The notes under the pieces: model-generated
Told to the model about the DNA's origin: nothing
The model's database searches: none
The model's input: the letters and a program-made list of their open reading frames with translations, nothing else
Program-made: the position numbers and the translations under genes
Source of the DNA: Streptomyces werraensis
GTDB taxonomy: Bacteria > Actinomycetota > Actinomycetes > Streptomycetales > Streptomycetaceae
Length of the DNA stretch: 64,000 nucleotides
Assembly: GCA_014656175.1 (NCBI GenBank)
Contig: BNBX01000003.1
Location: 180,573 to 244,572, forward strand
Reading direction: 5' to 3'
Shown here: in pieces, positions 1-9,374 of the stretch
Position numbering within the stretch: the first letter of the stretch is position 1
Layout: the number at the start of each line of letters is the position of its first letter

Positions 1-147
1 GCCGTTGCCCAGGTCGACCGGCAGGAACGGCCCGAACGGCGCCCCCACCTCCAGACCCAGGATCCCGGCGAGGAACTCGGCGGAGCGTCTGCGGTCACGG
101 GCGTAGACGGCGGTGTGGTTCAACTCGATGTGCGGTGCTGTGGACAT
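1..147 (-). CDS. VOC (glyoxalase-fold) family protein, N-terminal part, cut by window edge
   Basis: Only the first 49 codons lie in the window; the gene runs off the left edge. The ATG is at 147 and is preceded on the minus strand by a GAGAG purine stretch. The visible residues form the first beta-alpha-beta unit of a vicinal oxygen chelate fold (IELNHTAVYARDR, then EFLAGILGLEVG and FLPVDLGNG). They align with the start of the VOC protein at 48256-48705 (VEFNHTVVLTPDR, AAEILGLEPG, FLPVTTANG), so the two are paralogues. In that family the early His often binds metal. The substrate is unknown. Confidence 0.8.
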   Translation of the reverse strand, partial: MSTAPHIELNHTAVYARDRRRSAEFLAGILGLEVGAPFGPFLPVDLGNG

Positions 148-576
148 GGTCGTCTCTCGTCTCCGGTGTCGGTGTGCCGAACCCCGCCGGCGGATCCACG
201 GCGGAGGAAGGAACGACCGACGACGGAGGCGCACGCGCCCGCCCCGGACTCACTCCGGAGCCGGGAGCGCCTTTCGTGAACGGCCCGAGGCCGACCCGGC
301 AGTCACGCGTCCGACCCTAGTGCGTCGGCGCGGGGCGGGGCAACGGGATACGACGGCCGGCCCGTTCGGTTCCCGCCGCCGGGAGTCCGCCTTCCCCGGC
401 CCGCGCCGACGCCGAACGCCCGCGGCACTGCGTCCGGCGCGCGCTGACCTGCCCGTGCGCGCGCTGGTGGGGGAGGCGGTTCGAGGGGGTCGTGGGAGGG
501 GAGTTGTACCCGGGGGTCCCGCCTCTCGGACGGAATCCCGTACGGCAGCGAACCGGCCACAACCATGGAGCGCCGC
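148..576. other. Intergenic region with no recognised gene
   Basis: This 429-base stretch separates the divergent VOC and alpha-mannosidase genes, so it must hold both promoters. It is very GC-rich. I see no convincing -10/-35 pair, no dyad with arms over 7 bases, no repeat and no coding bias. Open frames here are by-products of GC richness. Confidence 0.5.
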
Positions 577-3500
577 ATGCATGACGACCGCACCCTGGTC
601 GAAGCCCGTCTGAGGCGGGTCCTCGACGAGCGCGTCCGACCCGCCGTGTACCCCGAGTCCGTGCCCCTGGAGGTGGCGGTGTGGCACGCGCCGGGCGAAC
701 CGGTCCCGGTCGCCGAGGGACTGGCCGCCGACGTCCGGCCGATCACCGTCGGCTCCCGCTGGGGCGCTCCCTGGGGCACCAGCTGGTTCCGGGTGACCGG
801 CACCGTCCCCGAGGCGTGGGCCGGCCGCACCGTGGAGGCGATCCTCGACCTCGGCTTCGACGAGAACATGCCCGGCTTCCAGTGCGAAGGGCTGGTCTAC
901 CGCCCGGACGGCACGCCGGTGAAGGGCCTCAACCCGCGCAACCAGTGGGTGCGGATCGGCGCCCCCGTCCAGGGCGGGGAGGAGGTGCGCCTGCACGTCG
1001 AGGCCGCCTCCAACCCCGTCATCATGGACCACCGCCCGTTCACGCCGACCCCGCTCGGCGACCTGGAGACCGCGGGCAGCGACCCCCAGTACACCCTGAC
1101 CCGCATGGACCTCGCCGTCCTCGACGAGACCGTGTGGCACCTGGTGACCGATCTGGAGGTGCTCGGCGAGCTGATGGCCGAGCTGCCCGTCGACTCGCCC
1201 CGCCGCTGGGAGATCCTCCGCGCCGTCGAGCGCGCCCTGGACGCGCTCGACCTCCAGGACGTCAACGGCACGGCGAAGCGCGCCCGTGCCCGTCTCGCCG
1301 ATGTGCTGGCCGCCCCCGCCGTGCCGTCCGCGCACCGCATCAGCGCCGTCGGGCACGCGCACATCGACTCGGCCTGGCTGTGGCCGCTGCGCGAGACCGT
1401 GCGCAAGGTCGCCCGCACCGCCGCCAACATGACCGCCCTCCTCGACGACGAGCCCGACTTCGTCTTCGCCATGTCGCAGGCCCAGCAGTGGGCGTGGGTG
1501 AAGGAGCACCGGCCCGAGGTGTGGGCGCGGGTGAAGAAGGCGGTGGCGGACGGACGGTTCGTGCCGGCCGGCGGCATGTGGGTGGAGTCCGACACCAACA
1601 TGCCCGGCTCCGAGGCCATGGCCCGGCAGTTCGTGCACGGAAAGCGGTTTTTCCTCGACGAGTTCGGCGTCGAGAACGACGAGGCCTGGCTGCCGGACAC
1701 CTTCGGCTTCGCGGCAGGTCTGCCGCAGATCATCAAGGCCGCGGGCTCCAAGTACCTGCTCACGCAGAAGATCTCCTGGTCCCGCACCAACAGCTTCCCG
1801 CACCACACCTTCCGCTGGGAGGGCATCGACGGCACCCGCGTCTTCACCCACTTCCCGCCCGTCGACACCTACAACTGCTCCATGCGCGGCGCCGAGATCG
1901 CCCACGCCGTCCGCAACTTCAAGGACAAGGGCGCCGCCCGGCACTCCCTCGCGCCCACCGGCTGGGGCGACGGGGGCGGCGGCACGACCCGCGAGATGGT
2001 CGCCAAGGCCGCCCGGCTGCGCGACCTCGAGGGATCGGCCACGGTCACCTGGGAGACCCCGTCCGCCTTCTTCACCAAGGCCGAGGCGGAGAACCCCGAA
2101 CCGCCCGTCTGGGTCGGCGAGCTGTACCTGGAACTGCACCGCGCCACGCTCACCAGCCAGGCCGGCACCAAGCAGGGCAACCGGCGCAGCGAGCATCTGC
2201 TGCGGGAGGCCGAGCTGTGGGCGGCCACGGCCGCCGTGCGCACCGGCTTCCCCTACCCGTACGCGGACCTGGACCGGATCTGGAAGACGGTGCTGCTCCA
2301 CCAGTTCCACGACATCCTGCCCGGCTCCTCCATCGCCTGGGTGCACCGTGAGGCCCGCGCCACCTACGCCCGGGTCGCCGACGAGCTGAACGCGGTCATC
2401 GACGCCGCCCAGCGCGCCCTGGCCGGTGAGGGCAGTGTGCCGCTGGTCTTCAACGCGGCCCCGCACCCCCGCGCCGGCGTCCCGGCGGGCGGCGCGCGCC
2501 CGGCCGAGGTGTCCGGACGCACCACGCGCGCGGAGCGCCCCGACGGCGGACACGTCCTGGACAACGGCCTGCTGAGGGTCGGCGTCGACGCCCGGGGCCT
2601 GGTCGGCTCCGTCGTCGACCTCGCCACCGGCCGCGAGACCATCGCCCCCGGCCGCACCGGCAACCTGCTCCAGCTGCACCAGGACCTGCCGAACATGTGG
2701 GACGCCTGGGACGTGGACGAGTTCTACCGCAACACCGTCACCGACCTCACCGACGCGGACGAGGTCACCCCCGGCGACGACGGAGTCTCGGTGCGGATCG
2801 TCCGCACCTTCGGCGACTCCCGCGTGACGCAGGTGCTGTCGCTGCCCCCGGGGGAGAAGCGCCTGGTGGTGGAGACCGAGGTCGACTGGCACGAGACGGA
2901 GAAGTTCCTCAAGCTGGCCTTCCCGCTCGACCTGCACACCGACCGCTACGCCTCCGAGACGCAGTTCGGGCACTTCTTCCGGCCCACCCACACCAACACC
3001 TCGTGGGAGGCCGCCAAGTTCGAGGCGTGCAACCACCGCTTCGTCCACCTCCAGGAGCCCGACTGGGGGGTCGCGGTCGTCAACGACGGCACGTACGGCC
3101 ACGACGTGACGCGCACGGTCCGCACCGACGGCGACGGCGGCACGACCACCACCGTCCGCGTCTCCCTGCTGCGCGCCCCCCGCTTCCCCGACCCCGAGAC
3201 CGACCAGGGGGTGCACCGCTTCCGGCACGCCCTGGTGCCGGGGGCGAGCATCGAAGACGCCGTGCGTGAGGGGTGGCGGATCAACCTGCCCGAGCGGCGC
3301 CTCCACGGGGCCGGCGAGGTGGCGCCGCTGGTGAGCGCCGACCGGGACTCCGTGGTGGTCACGGCGGTCAAACTGGCCGACGACGGCAGCGGTGACGTCG
3401 TGGTCCGCTTCCACGAGGCGCACGGCGCCCGCGCCGACGCCACACTCACGGCCGGCTTCCCGGTCGCGGGCGTGGACGTGACCGACCTGCTCGAACGCCC

Positions 3501-3597
3501 CCTCGCCGACACGGCGCCGCCCGCCGTCGACGATGGGCGCATCGCCGTACGGCTGCGGCCCTTCGAGCTGCGGACGCTGCGGCTGAGGCGGGCCTGA
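577..3597 (+). CDS. Alpha-mannosidase, glycoside hydrolase family 38
   Basis: This 1006-residue protein has the size and layout of bacterial GH38 alpha-mannosidases, retaining enzymes that release mannose from alpha-mannosides. The zinc-binding HID motif is in AVGHAHIDSAWLW (His262, Asp264) and the likely nucleophile is Asp374 in AWLPDTFGFA. The C-terminal two thirds, from about residue 620, match the all-beta mannosidase domains. There is no signal peptide, so it should act in the cytosol on imported oligosaccharides. An ATG at 565 is in frame, but GGAG at 567-570 is correctly spaced for the ATG at 577, so that start was chosen. It is followed after 114 bases by an aldo/keto reductase on the same strand. 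No transporter is adjacent. Confidence 0.93.
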   Translation: MHDDRTLVEARLRRVLDERVRPAVYPESVPLEVAVWHAPGEPVPVAEGLAADVRPITVGSRWGAPWGTSWFRVTGTVPEAWAGRTVEAILDLGFDENMPGFQCEGLVYRPDGTPVKGLNPRNQWVRIGAPVQGGEEVRLHVEAASNPVIMDHRPFTPTPLGDLETAGSDPQYTLTRMDLAVLDETVWHLVTDLEVLGELMAELPVDSPRRWEILRAVERALDALDLQDVNGTAKRARARLADVLAAPAVPSAHRISAVGHAHIDSAWLWPLRETVRKVARTAANMTALLDDEPDFVFAMSQAQQWAWVKEHRPEVWARVKKAVADGRFVPAGGMWVESDTNMPGSEAMARQFVHGKRFFLDEFGVENDEAWLPDTFGFAAGLPQIIKAAGSKYLLTQKISWSRTNSFPHHTFRWEGIDGTRVFTHFPPVDTYNCSMRGAEIAHAVRNFKDKGAARHSLAPTGWGDGGGGTTREMVAKAARLRDLEGSATVTWETPSAFFTKAEAENPEPPVWVGELYLELHRATLTSQAGTKQGNRRSEHLLREAELWAATAAVRTGFPYPYADLDRIWKTVLLHQFHDILPGSSIAWVHREARATYARVADELNAVIDAAQRALAGEGSVPLVFNAAPHPRAGVPAGGARPAEVSGRTTRAERPDGGHVLDNGLLRVGVDARGLVGSVVDLATGRETIAPGRTGNLLQLHQDLPNMWDAWDVDEFYRNTVTDLTDADEVTPGDDGVSVRIVRTFGDSRVTQVLSLPPGEKRLVVETEVDWHETEKFLKLAFPLDLHTDRYASETQFGHFFRPTHTNTSWEAAKFEACNHRFVHLQEPDWGVAVVNDGTYGHDVTRTVRTDGDGGTTTTVRVSLLRAPRFPDPETDQGVHRFRHALVPGASIEDAVREGWRINLPERRLHGAGEVAPLVSADRDSVVVTAVKLADDGSGDVVVRFHEAHGARADATLTAGFPVAGVDVTDLLERPLADTAPPAVDDGRIAVRLRPFELRTLRLRRA

Positions 3598-3711
3598 CCG
3601 GGCGACGGGGCCCCGGCCGCCGCACCCGCCGCAGGACGGCCGGTCACGCGGTCGAGGGCCCCGTATGCTCGGCCGCGTCCGGCCAGCGATCACGACAAGG
3701 AGCAGTCCGGC

Positions 3712-4710
3712 ATGAGCGACCCCGGAGTCCCGACGGGCCCGTCCGAGCCCGTTCGGCGGACACTCGGCCGCAGCGGTGTGGAGATCACCCCGCTCGCCCT
3801 CGGCACCTCGGGCATCGCCAACCTGTACACCCCGGTCACCGAGGAGCAGGCGCAGGAGGCGGTGCGGGCCGCGCTGCGGCGGGGCATCCGCTCCTTCGAC
3901 ACCGCCCCGCACTACGGCCTCGGCCTCGCCGAACGCCGGCTGGGCGCCGTCCTGCGGGAGCTGCCCCGCGACACCTACACGGTGTCCACCAAGGTGGGCC
4001 GCCGTCTCGAACCGTCCGACGCGGGCGGCGACGACCTCGCCCACGGCTTCGCCGTGCCCGCCACCCACCGCCGGGTCTGGGACTTCAGCGCCGACGGCGT
4101 CCGCCGCTGCCTGGAGGCGAGCCTGGAACGCCTCGGCCTGGACCGCGTCGACGTCGTCTACCTCCACGACCCCGACGACCACGAGGACCAGGCCTTCCGG
4201 GAGGCCTACCCGGCCCTCGAACGGCTCCGCTCCGAAGGCGTCGTCGGGGCCATCGGCGCCGGCATGAACCAGACCGCCATGCTCACCCGCTTCGTCCACG
4301 ACACCGACGTCGACGTGGTGCTGTGCGCGGGCCGCCACACACTGCTCGACCACAGCGCCGCCGCCGAGCTGCTGCCCGCCGCGCTGGACCGCGGGGTGTC
4401 CGTCGTCGTCGGCGGCGCCTTCAACTCCGGCCTGCTCGCCGACCCCCGGCCCGGCGCCACCTACGACTACGCGGCCGCCCCCGCCGCTCTCCTGGAGCGC
4501 GCCCTGCGGATCAAGGAGGCCGCCGAACGGCACGGCACCTCGCTGCGCGCGGCTGCCCTCGCCCACTGCGCCGCCCACCCGGCGGTCACCGCCGTCCTGG
4601 TCGGCGCCCGCTCGGCCGCCGAGGTCGACGACTGCGCCGACCGCTTCTCGGAACCTGTCCCGGACACCCTGTGGGAGGAACTCCGCGCGACCGGCCTGCT
4701 GGGCGCCTGA
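3712..4710 (+). CDS. Aldo/keto reductase, aldose or L-fucose dehydrogenase type
   Basis: This 332-residue TIM-barrel oxidoreductase has the full catalytic tetrad: Asp63 and Tyr68 (SFDTAPHYGLG), Lys94 (STKVGR) and His152 (VYLHDPDD). The subgroup resembles D-threo-aldose 1-dehydrogenase and L-fucose dehydrogenase, which oxidise free sugars with NAD(P). AAGGAG sits at a good distance before the ATG. The neighbouring alpha-mannosidase suggests a role on released sugars, but that is inference. A close paralogue lies at 48752-49735. The gene is convergent with the membrane protein at 4732-6153; 21 bases separate them and I see no clear terminator. Confidence 0.9.
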   Translation: MSDPGVPTGPSEPVRRTLGRSGVEITPLALGTSGIANLYTPVTEEQAQEAVRAALRRGIRSFDTAPHYGLGLAERRLGAVLRELPRDTYTVSTKVGRRLEPSDAGGDDLAHGFAVPATHRRVWDFSADGVRRCLEASLERLGLDRVDVVYLHDPDDHEDQAFREAYPALERLRSEGVVGAIGAGMNQTAMLTRFVHDTDVDVVLCAGRHTLLDHSAAAELLPAALDRGVSVVVGGAFNSGLLADPRPGATYDYAAAPAALLERALRIKEAAERHGTSLRAAALAHCAAHPAVTAVLVGARSAAEVDDCADRFSEPVPDTLWEELRATGLLGA

Positions 4711-4731
4711 GACCCACGGCCGACTCGGGGC

Positions 4732-6153
4732 CTAGGACTTCCGCGCGCTCCCGGCCAGCCGGGTCGGCGGGAGGAACTCACGGACGTACGTCCGCTCCCA
4801 GCACGCGCCCGTCTCACGCAGCTCCCTCCACGTGGTGAAGCGGTAGCGGAACAGGCGGGCGCGGATGTGGCGGGGCGGGGCGTCCGCGGGGAAGGGGGAG
4901 CGGCGCAGCAGGCGGAGCGTGTCGGGGTCGTTCTCCAGCAGCCGCTCCACCAGGCGGCCGAACCAGGGGCTCGCGTAGGCGGGGGACAGCGCCGCGAACC
5001 ACATCAGCCAGTCCAGCCGCAGGTGGTACGGAGCGAACTGGCGTGGCCAGCGCCGGGGGTCGCCCGGCTTGCCCTTGAACTCGTACTCCCGCCAGTCGGA
5101 GTCCTCCCGGGGCGCCTCGTCCGCCGTGCCCTCCAGCACCACCTCGTGCCGCACCCGGCCCACGGTGCCGAACGCCCCGTAGGTGTTGACCAGGTGCAGC
5201 GGGTCGAAGGAGCGGTTCATCACCTGGCGCCGCGAGAGCATGTTCCGCACCGGCGCGTGGCTGAGCCCGAGCAGCAGCGCGGACACGGCGAGCACGACCA
5301 CCACGTACCAGAGCGGGGCGTCGCCCACCGGCGGCGCATCGGACGGCCAGGCCACGGCGGGCAGCGCCAGCACGATGGTGATCCAGTTCAGCCAGGCGAA
5401 GTTCCCGGACAGCACCAGCCACAGCTGGGTGACGATCATCAGCGCGGCGGCCGCCGACGCGACCGGCTGCGGCGCGAACAGCAGGAACGGCACCGCCAGT
5501 TGCGTGACATGGTTGGCGGCCGTCTCGACCCGGTGCAGCGGCTTCGGCAGGTGGTGGAAGAACCAGCTCAGCGGCCCCGGCATCGGCTGGGTCTCGTGGT
5601 GGTGGTCCAGACAGGTGAGGCGGCGCCAGCACTCGTCGCCGCGCATCTTGATCAGCCCGGCGCCGAACTCCACCCGGAACAGCACCCACCGCAGCAGGAA
5701 CAGCACGACGACCGGCGGCGCCACCTCGTCGTTGCCGAGGAACACGCCGAGGAACCCCACCTCCAGCAGCAGCGACTCCCAGCCGAACGCGTACCAGGTC
5801 TGCCCCACGTTCACGATCGACAGGTACAGCGCCCACGGCACCAGCCACAGCAGCATCGCCGCCCACAGCGGCACCAGCGCGTCCGCCCCCGCGAGCAGCG
5901 CCGCCGCCACCGCGCACCCCGCCCACGCGCACCCGGCGAAGAAGCGGTCCGAGTAGTGCAGGTGGAACAGGCTGGGGGAGCGGCGCGCGGGCACCCTCTC
6001 CACGAAGCGCGGCACCGGCGACATGCCCCGCTCCCCGATCAGCGCGCGGAACTGCAGCGCCGCGGCCGCGAACGCGACCAGATAGAGGGCGGCCAGCCCC
6101 TTCTGGAAGACCAGCCGGCTCGTCCAGTACTCGGTCGCGCCGAACCACTCCAC
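4732..6153 (-). CDS. Lipase maturation factor family membrane protein (LMF1-like)
   Basis: About 473 residues. It starts WFGATEYWTSRLVFQKGLAA and has several hydrophobic helices, followed by a C-terminal soluble part containing EYEFKGKPGDPRRWPRQFAP and YHLRLDWLMWFAAL, both typical of the lipase maturation factor family. The animal proteins help fold dimeric lipases in the ER; the role of bacterial members is not established. The frame opens at a GTG at 6204, but GGAGGG lies seven bases before the GTG at 6153, which gives the usual family N-terminus, so 6153 was chosen. It is divergent from the phosphatase gene at 6311. Function in this organism is unknown. Confidence 0.85.
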   Translation of the reverse strand: MEWFGATEYWTSRLVFQKGLAALYLVAFAAAALQFRALIGERGMSPVPRFVERVPARRSPSLFHLHYSDRFFAGCAWAGCAVAAALLAGADALVPLWAAMLLWLVPWALYLSIVNVGQTWYAFGWESLLLEVGFLGVFLGNDEVAPPVVVLFLLRWVLFRVEFGAGLIKMRGDECWRRLTCLDHHHETQPMPGPLSWFFHHLPKPLHRVETAANHVTQLAVPFLLFAPQPVASAAAALMIVTQLWLVLSGNFAWLNWITIVLALPAVAWPSDAPPVGDAPLWYVVVVLAVSALLLGLSHAPVRNMLSRRQVMNRSFDPLHLVNTYGAFGTVGRVRHEVVLEGTADEAPREDSDWREYEFKGKPGDPRRWPRQFAPYHLRLDWLMWFAALSPAYASPWFGRLVERLLENDPDTLRLLRRSPFPADAPPRHIRARLFRYRFTTWRELRETGACWERTYVREFLPPTRLAGSARKS

Positions 6154-6310
6154 GACCGCACCCTCCGTCCCGCGCCGCCGGGCCGTCCCGGCCCCTCCTG
6201 TCACTCCCTACCGCCTGTGACGTCCCGGGTACCACCCGGCGGCGCGGGATACCCGTGTCCTGGATGTCCCAGCAGTCGAAGAATCACCCGAATCCTGGCA
6301 AGGTGGCCCC

Positions 6311-8446
6311 ATGGCTGATCGGGGAGCGAGCCCCGTGTCACTCCCGGAAGACTGGCCGGAACACCCGGATCCGATCCTGGCGCTCAACCGCATGGGCAGT
6401 TTCGACTGGGACCTGGACGCCGGGGTGATGCAGATGGACGCCCAGGCGCACGAGATCTTCGACGTGCGCCCCGACGAGTACGACGACCGGCCGGAGACCC
6501 TCGCCGTCCGCGTCCCGCCCGAGGAGGCGCGGCGCCTGGACGCCGTGGTGGCCCGCGCCCTCAACTCCGGCCAGGAGAACTACGGCGCCTACTTCCGCGT
6601 CCGCTGCCGCGACGGCTCGCTGCGCTGGACCCACACCCAGGGCTACATCCGGCGGGACAAGGCCGGCCGGCCCCACCGCATCATCGGCATCGTCCGCGAC
6701 GCCACCCAGGAGCTGCAGGACAGCAGCGACCGCCGCGACCAGGCCCTCCAGGAGAGCCTGCGCCGCCGGCAGACCAACGTGGTCCAGCTGACCACCGCTG
6801 CGCTCGCCCACGCCCGGACCGTGCAGGACGTCATCGACGTCCTCAAGGACACCCACGGCCTCACCCATCTGGGCGCGACCAGTCTGGTGATGGGTCTGGT
6901 CGAGGCCGGCCGGATCCGGCTCGTCGCGGAAGGACCGGCGGGCAGCTTCGTGCCCGGCACCGAGCTCACCGGGATCGACGAGCGGTACCCGATGAGCGAG
7001 GCGGTCCGCACCCTCAGCCCCCGCTTCATCGAGTCCCCGGAGGAGTTCGCCGAGCGCTACCCGGAGCTGTGGCGGGGCATCACGGGGCTGAACATCACCT
7101 CGGCCGCCTATCTGCCGCTCATCGTGCAGGCCCGCCCGATCGGCGCGATGGGCCTGCTCTACAGCGACCGGCGCGGCTTCACCGCGGAGGAGCGCAACAT
7201 CCTGGTCGCGCTGGGCAGCAGCATCGCCCAGAGCCTGCAGCGCGCGATGTTCTACGAGAAGGAGATGGACCTCGCGCAGGGGCTCCAGCAGGCCATGCTG
7301 CCCCGCACCATCCCCAGCGTGCCCGGCGCGGACCTCGCGGTCCGCTACCGCGCCGCCACCTTCGGCGGCACCTTCGGCCGGGACATCGGCGGCGACTGGT
7401 ACGACCTGATCCCGCTGCCCGGCGGCACCGCCGGCGGCAGCCGGGTCGGCGCCGTCATCGGCGACGTCCAGGGCCACGACACGCACGCCGCCGCCGTCAT
7501 GGGCCAGCTCCGCATCGTGCTGCGCGCCTATGCCGCCGAGGGGCACACGCCCGCCACCGTCATGGCCCGCGCCTCCGTCTTCCTCCGCGAACTCGACACC
7601 GACCGCTCCGCGACCTGCCTCTACGCCGAGGTCGACCTGTCCACCGGCGTCATCCAGGCGGTCCGCGCCGGGCACATCGACCCGATGGTGCGCCGCGCCG
7701 ACGGCTCCTGCCACCGGGTGCCCGTCCCCGGCGGGCTGCCGCTCGGCCTGTCCGCCGAGTTCGGCGGGCTGCAGTACCCGGTGGGGCGGATTGAGCTCGA
7801 GCCGGGTGAGACGCTCGTGCTGTGCACCGACGGTCTGGTCGAGCAGCCCGGAGCCGACCTCGACGACGGCGTGGAGACCCTCGCCGCGCTGATCGCCGTC
7901 GGCCCCGACGACGTACGCGACCTGGCCGACCGGCTGATCGAGGTGGCCGACGAGCGGGGCGGCGACGACGACGTGGCGCTGCTCCTGCTGCGCCGCCGCG
8001 AGCCGGAGGGCCCGCGTTCCGGCGGCCGGCTCAGGCAGCTGGTGCCGCCCGGCGACCCGGAGGCGCTGTCCGCCACCCGGCGCATGATCCGCACCGCCGC
8101 CACGGCGTGGGGCGCCCGGGACCGGGCCGACGAGATCGAACTGGTCGCCGACGAGATGATCACCAACGTGCTGATGCACACGGAGGGGTCCGCGGAGGTC
8201 ACGCTCCGGGTGCTCGACGGCGCCGAACGGCGGCTGCGCGTGGAGGTCGAGGACTCCTCCAGCGCCCTGCCGCGCCGCCGTGAGGCCGGCGAGGGCGGTG
8301 TCTCCGGCCGGGGTCTGCTGCTGGTGGAGACGCTCACCGACCTGTGGGGCGTGGAGGCGCGCGGCGGCGGCAAGTGCGTGTGGAGCGAGTTCGTGGTCGT
8401 GAAGGACCCGGAGCCGGCCGGCGGCGGGCGGCCCGGCACGGGCTGA
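6311..8446 (+). CDS. PAS-GAF-SpoIIE phosphatase with C-terminal HATPase_c domain
   Basis: This 711-residue signalling protein has a PAS domain at about residues 25-135, a GAF domain at about 150-310, a PP2C-type SpoIIE phosphatase at about 318-560 (metal-site motifs GRDIGGDWYDL and VIGDVQGHDTHAAAVMG) and an RsbW-like ATPase at about 585-705 (ELVADEMITNVLMHT, SGRGLLLVETLTDLWGV). Proteins of this type usually switch anti-sigma/anti-anti-sigma partners of SigB-like factors: the phosphatase acts on an anti-anti-sigma protein and the kinase-like domain can bind or phosphorylate it. No STAS partner lies nearby, so its target must be encoded elsewhere. The input sensed by PAS and GAF is unknown. Confidence 0.93.
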   Translation: MADRGASPVSLPEDWPEHPDPILALNRMGSFDWDLDAGVMQMDAQAHEIFDVRPDEYDDRPETLAVRVPPEEARRLDAVVARALNSGQENYGAYFRVRCRDGSLRWTHTQGYIRRDKAGRPHRIIGIVRDATQELQDSSDRRDQALQESLRRRQTNVVQLTTAALAHARTVQDVIDVLKDTHGLTHLGATSLVMGLVEAGRIRLVAEGPAGSFVPGTELTGIDERYPMSEAVRTLSPRFIESPEEFAERYPELWRGITGLNITSAAYLPLIVQARPIGAMGLLYSDRRGFTAEERNILVALGSSIAQSLQRAMFYEKEMDLAQGLQQAMLPRTIPSVPGADLAVRYRAATFGGTFGRDIGGDWYDLIPLPGGTAGGSRVGAVIGDVQGHDTHAAAVMGQLRIVLRAYAAEGHTPATVMARASVFLRELDTDRSATCLYAEVDLSTGVIQAVRAGHIDPMVRRADGSCHRVPVPGGLPLGLSAEFGGLQYPVGRIELEPGETLVLCTDGLVEQPGADLDDGVETLAALIAVGPDDVRDLADRLIEVADERGGDDDVALLLLRRREPEGPRSGGRLRQLVPPGDPEALSATRRMIRTAATAWGARDRADEIELVADEMITNVLMHTEGSAEVTLRVLDGAERRLRVEVEDSSSALPRRREAGEGGVSGRGLLLVETLTDLWGVEARGGGKCVWSEFVVVKDPEPAGGGRPGTG

Positions 8447-8477
8447 GGACACCCGCCGCCGGTGGCACCCTTGACGC

Positions 8478-9341
8478 ATGCCGGAACTCCCCGAGGTCGA
8501 GGCGCTCAAGGACTTCCTCACCGAGCACCTGACCCGCCACGAGATCGTCCGGGCGCTGCCCGTGGCGATCAGCGTCCTGAAGACCTACGACCCGCCGCTC
8601 ACCGCCGTCGAGGGCCGCGAGGTCACCGCCGTGCGGCGGTACGGCAAGTTCCTCGCGCTGGCCACGGACGGGGGCCCGCACCTCGTCACCCATCTGGCGC
8701 GCGCGGGCTGGCTGCACTGGAAGGACCCGCTGCCCAGCGGCGTGCCCCGCCCCGGCAAGGGCCCGCTGGCGCTGCGCGTCGCCCTGGAGACCGGCGCCGG
8801 CTTCGATCTGACGGAGGCCGGCACCCAGAAGAGGCTCGCCGTGTACGTGGTGGCCGACCCGGCGCAGGTCCCGGGGATCGCGCGGCTCGGCCCGGACCCG
8901 CTGGCCGGTGACTTCGACGAGGCGCGCCTGGCGGAGCTGCTCTCCGGGGAGCGCCGACGGCTCAAGGGCGCCCTGCGCGACCAGAGCCTGATCGCGGGCG
9001 TCGGCAACGCCTACAGCGACGAGATCCTGCACGCCGCCCGCATGTCCCCCTTCAAGCTGGCCTCCTCGCTCTCCCCGGAGGAGACGGCCCGGCTCTACGA
9101 GGCGCTGCGGACCACCCTCACCGACGCCGTGGAACGCTCGCGCGGGCTGGCGGCCGGGAGGCTGAAGGCGGAGAAGAAGACCGGCCTGCGCGTGCACGGC
9201 CGCACCGGCGAGCCCTGTCCGGTGTGCGGGGACACCATCCGCGAGGTGTCGTTCAGCGACTCGTCGCTGCAGTACTGCCCCACCTGCCAGACGGGCGGCA
9301 AGCCGCTGGCCGACCGGAGACTGTCCCGGCTGCTGAAGTGA
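8478..9341 (+). CDS. Fpg/Nei family DNA glycosylase
   Basis: A 287-residue bifunctional base-excision enzyme. It begins MPELPEVE, where Pro2 (the N-terminal catalytic proline after Met removal) and Glu3 are catalytic. Lys57 in RRYGKFLAL matches the conserved beta-elimination lysine. The helix-two-turn-helix contains LRDQSLIAGVGNAYSDEIL, and the C-terminal zinc finger is CPVCG with CPTCQ. It removes oxidised bases and cleaves the DNA backbone. The exact branch (Fpg or Nei-like) cannot be fixed by eye. It lies 31 bases after the phosphatase gene and may be co-transcribed with it. Confidence 0.95.
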   Translation: MPELPEVEALKDFLTEHLTRHEIVRALPVAISVLKTYDPPLTAVEGREVTAVRRYGKFLALATDGGPHLVTHLARAGWLHWKDPLPSGVPRPGKGPLALRVALETGAGFDLTEAGTQKRLAVYVVADPAQVPGIARLGPDPLAGDFDEARLAELLSGERRRLKGALRDQSLIAGVGNAYSDEILHAARMSPFKLASSLSPEETARLYEALRTTLTDAVERSRGLAAGRLKAEKKTGLRVHGRTGEPCPVCGDTIREVSFSDSSLQYCPTCQTGGKPLADRRLSRLLK

Positions 9342-9374
9342 CCCCCGCACACTCCCCGCCACGGACCGCCGGGG

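Noticed and set aside
250..4578. A 1442-codon open frame on the minus strand across the alpha-mannosidase and aldo/keto reductase genes
   Set aside because: It lies opposite two clear genes, its product is Gly/Val/Arg-rich with no domain, and such frames are common by-products of third-position GC bias in Streptomyces.
6200..6235. GGGTAC at 6227-6232 as a SigB-type -10 element before the SpoIIE-type phosphatase gene
   Set aside because: No matching -35 GNNT at 14-16 bases was found.
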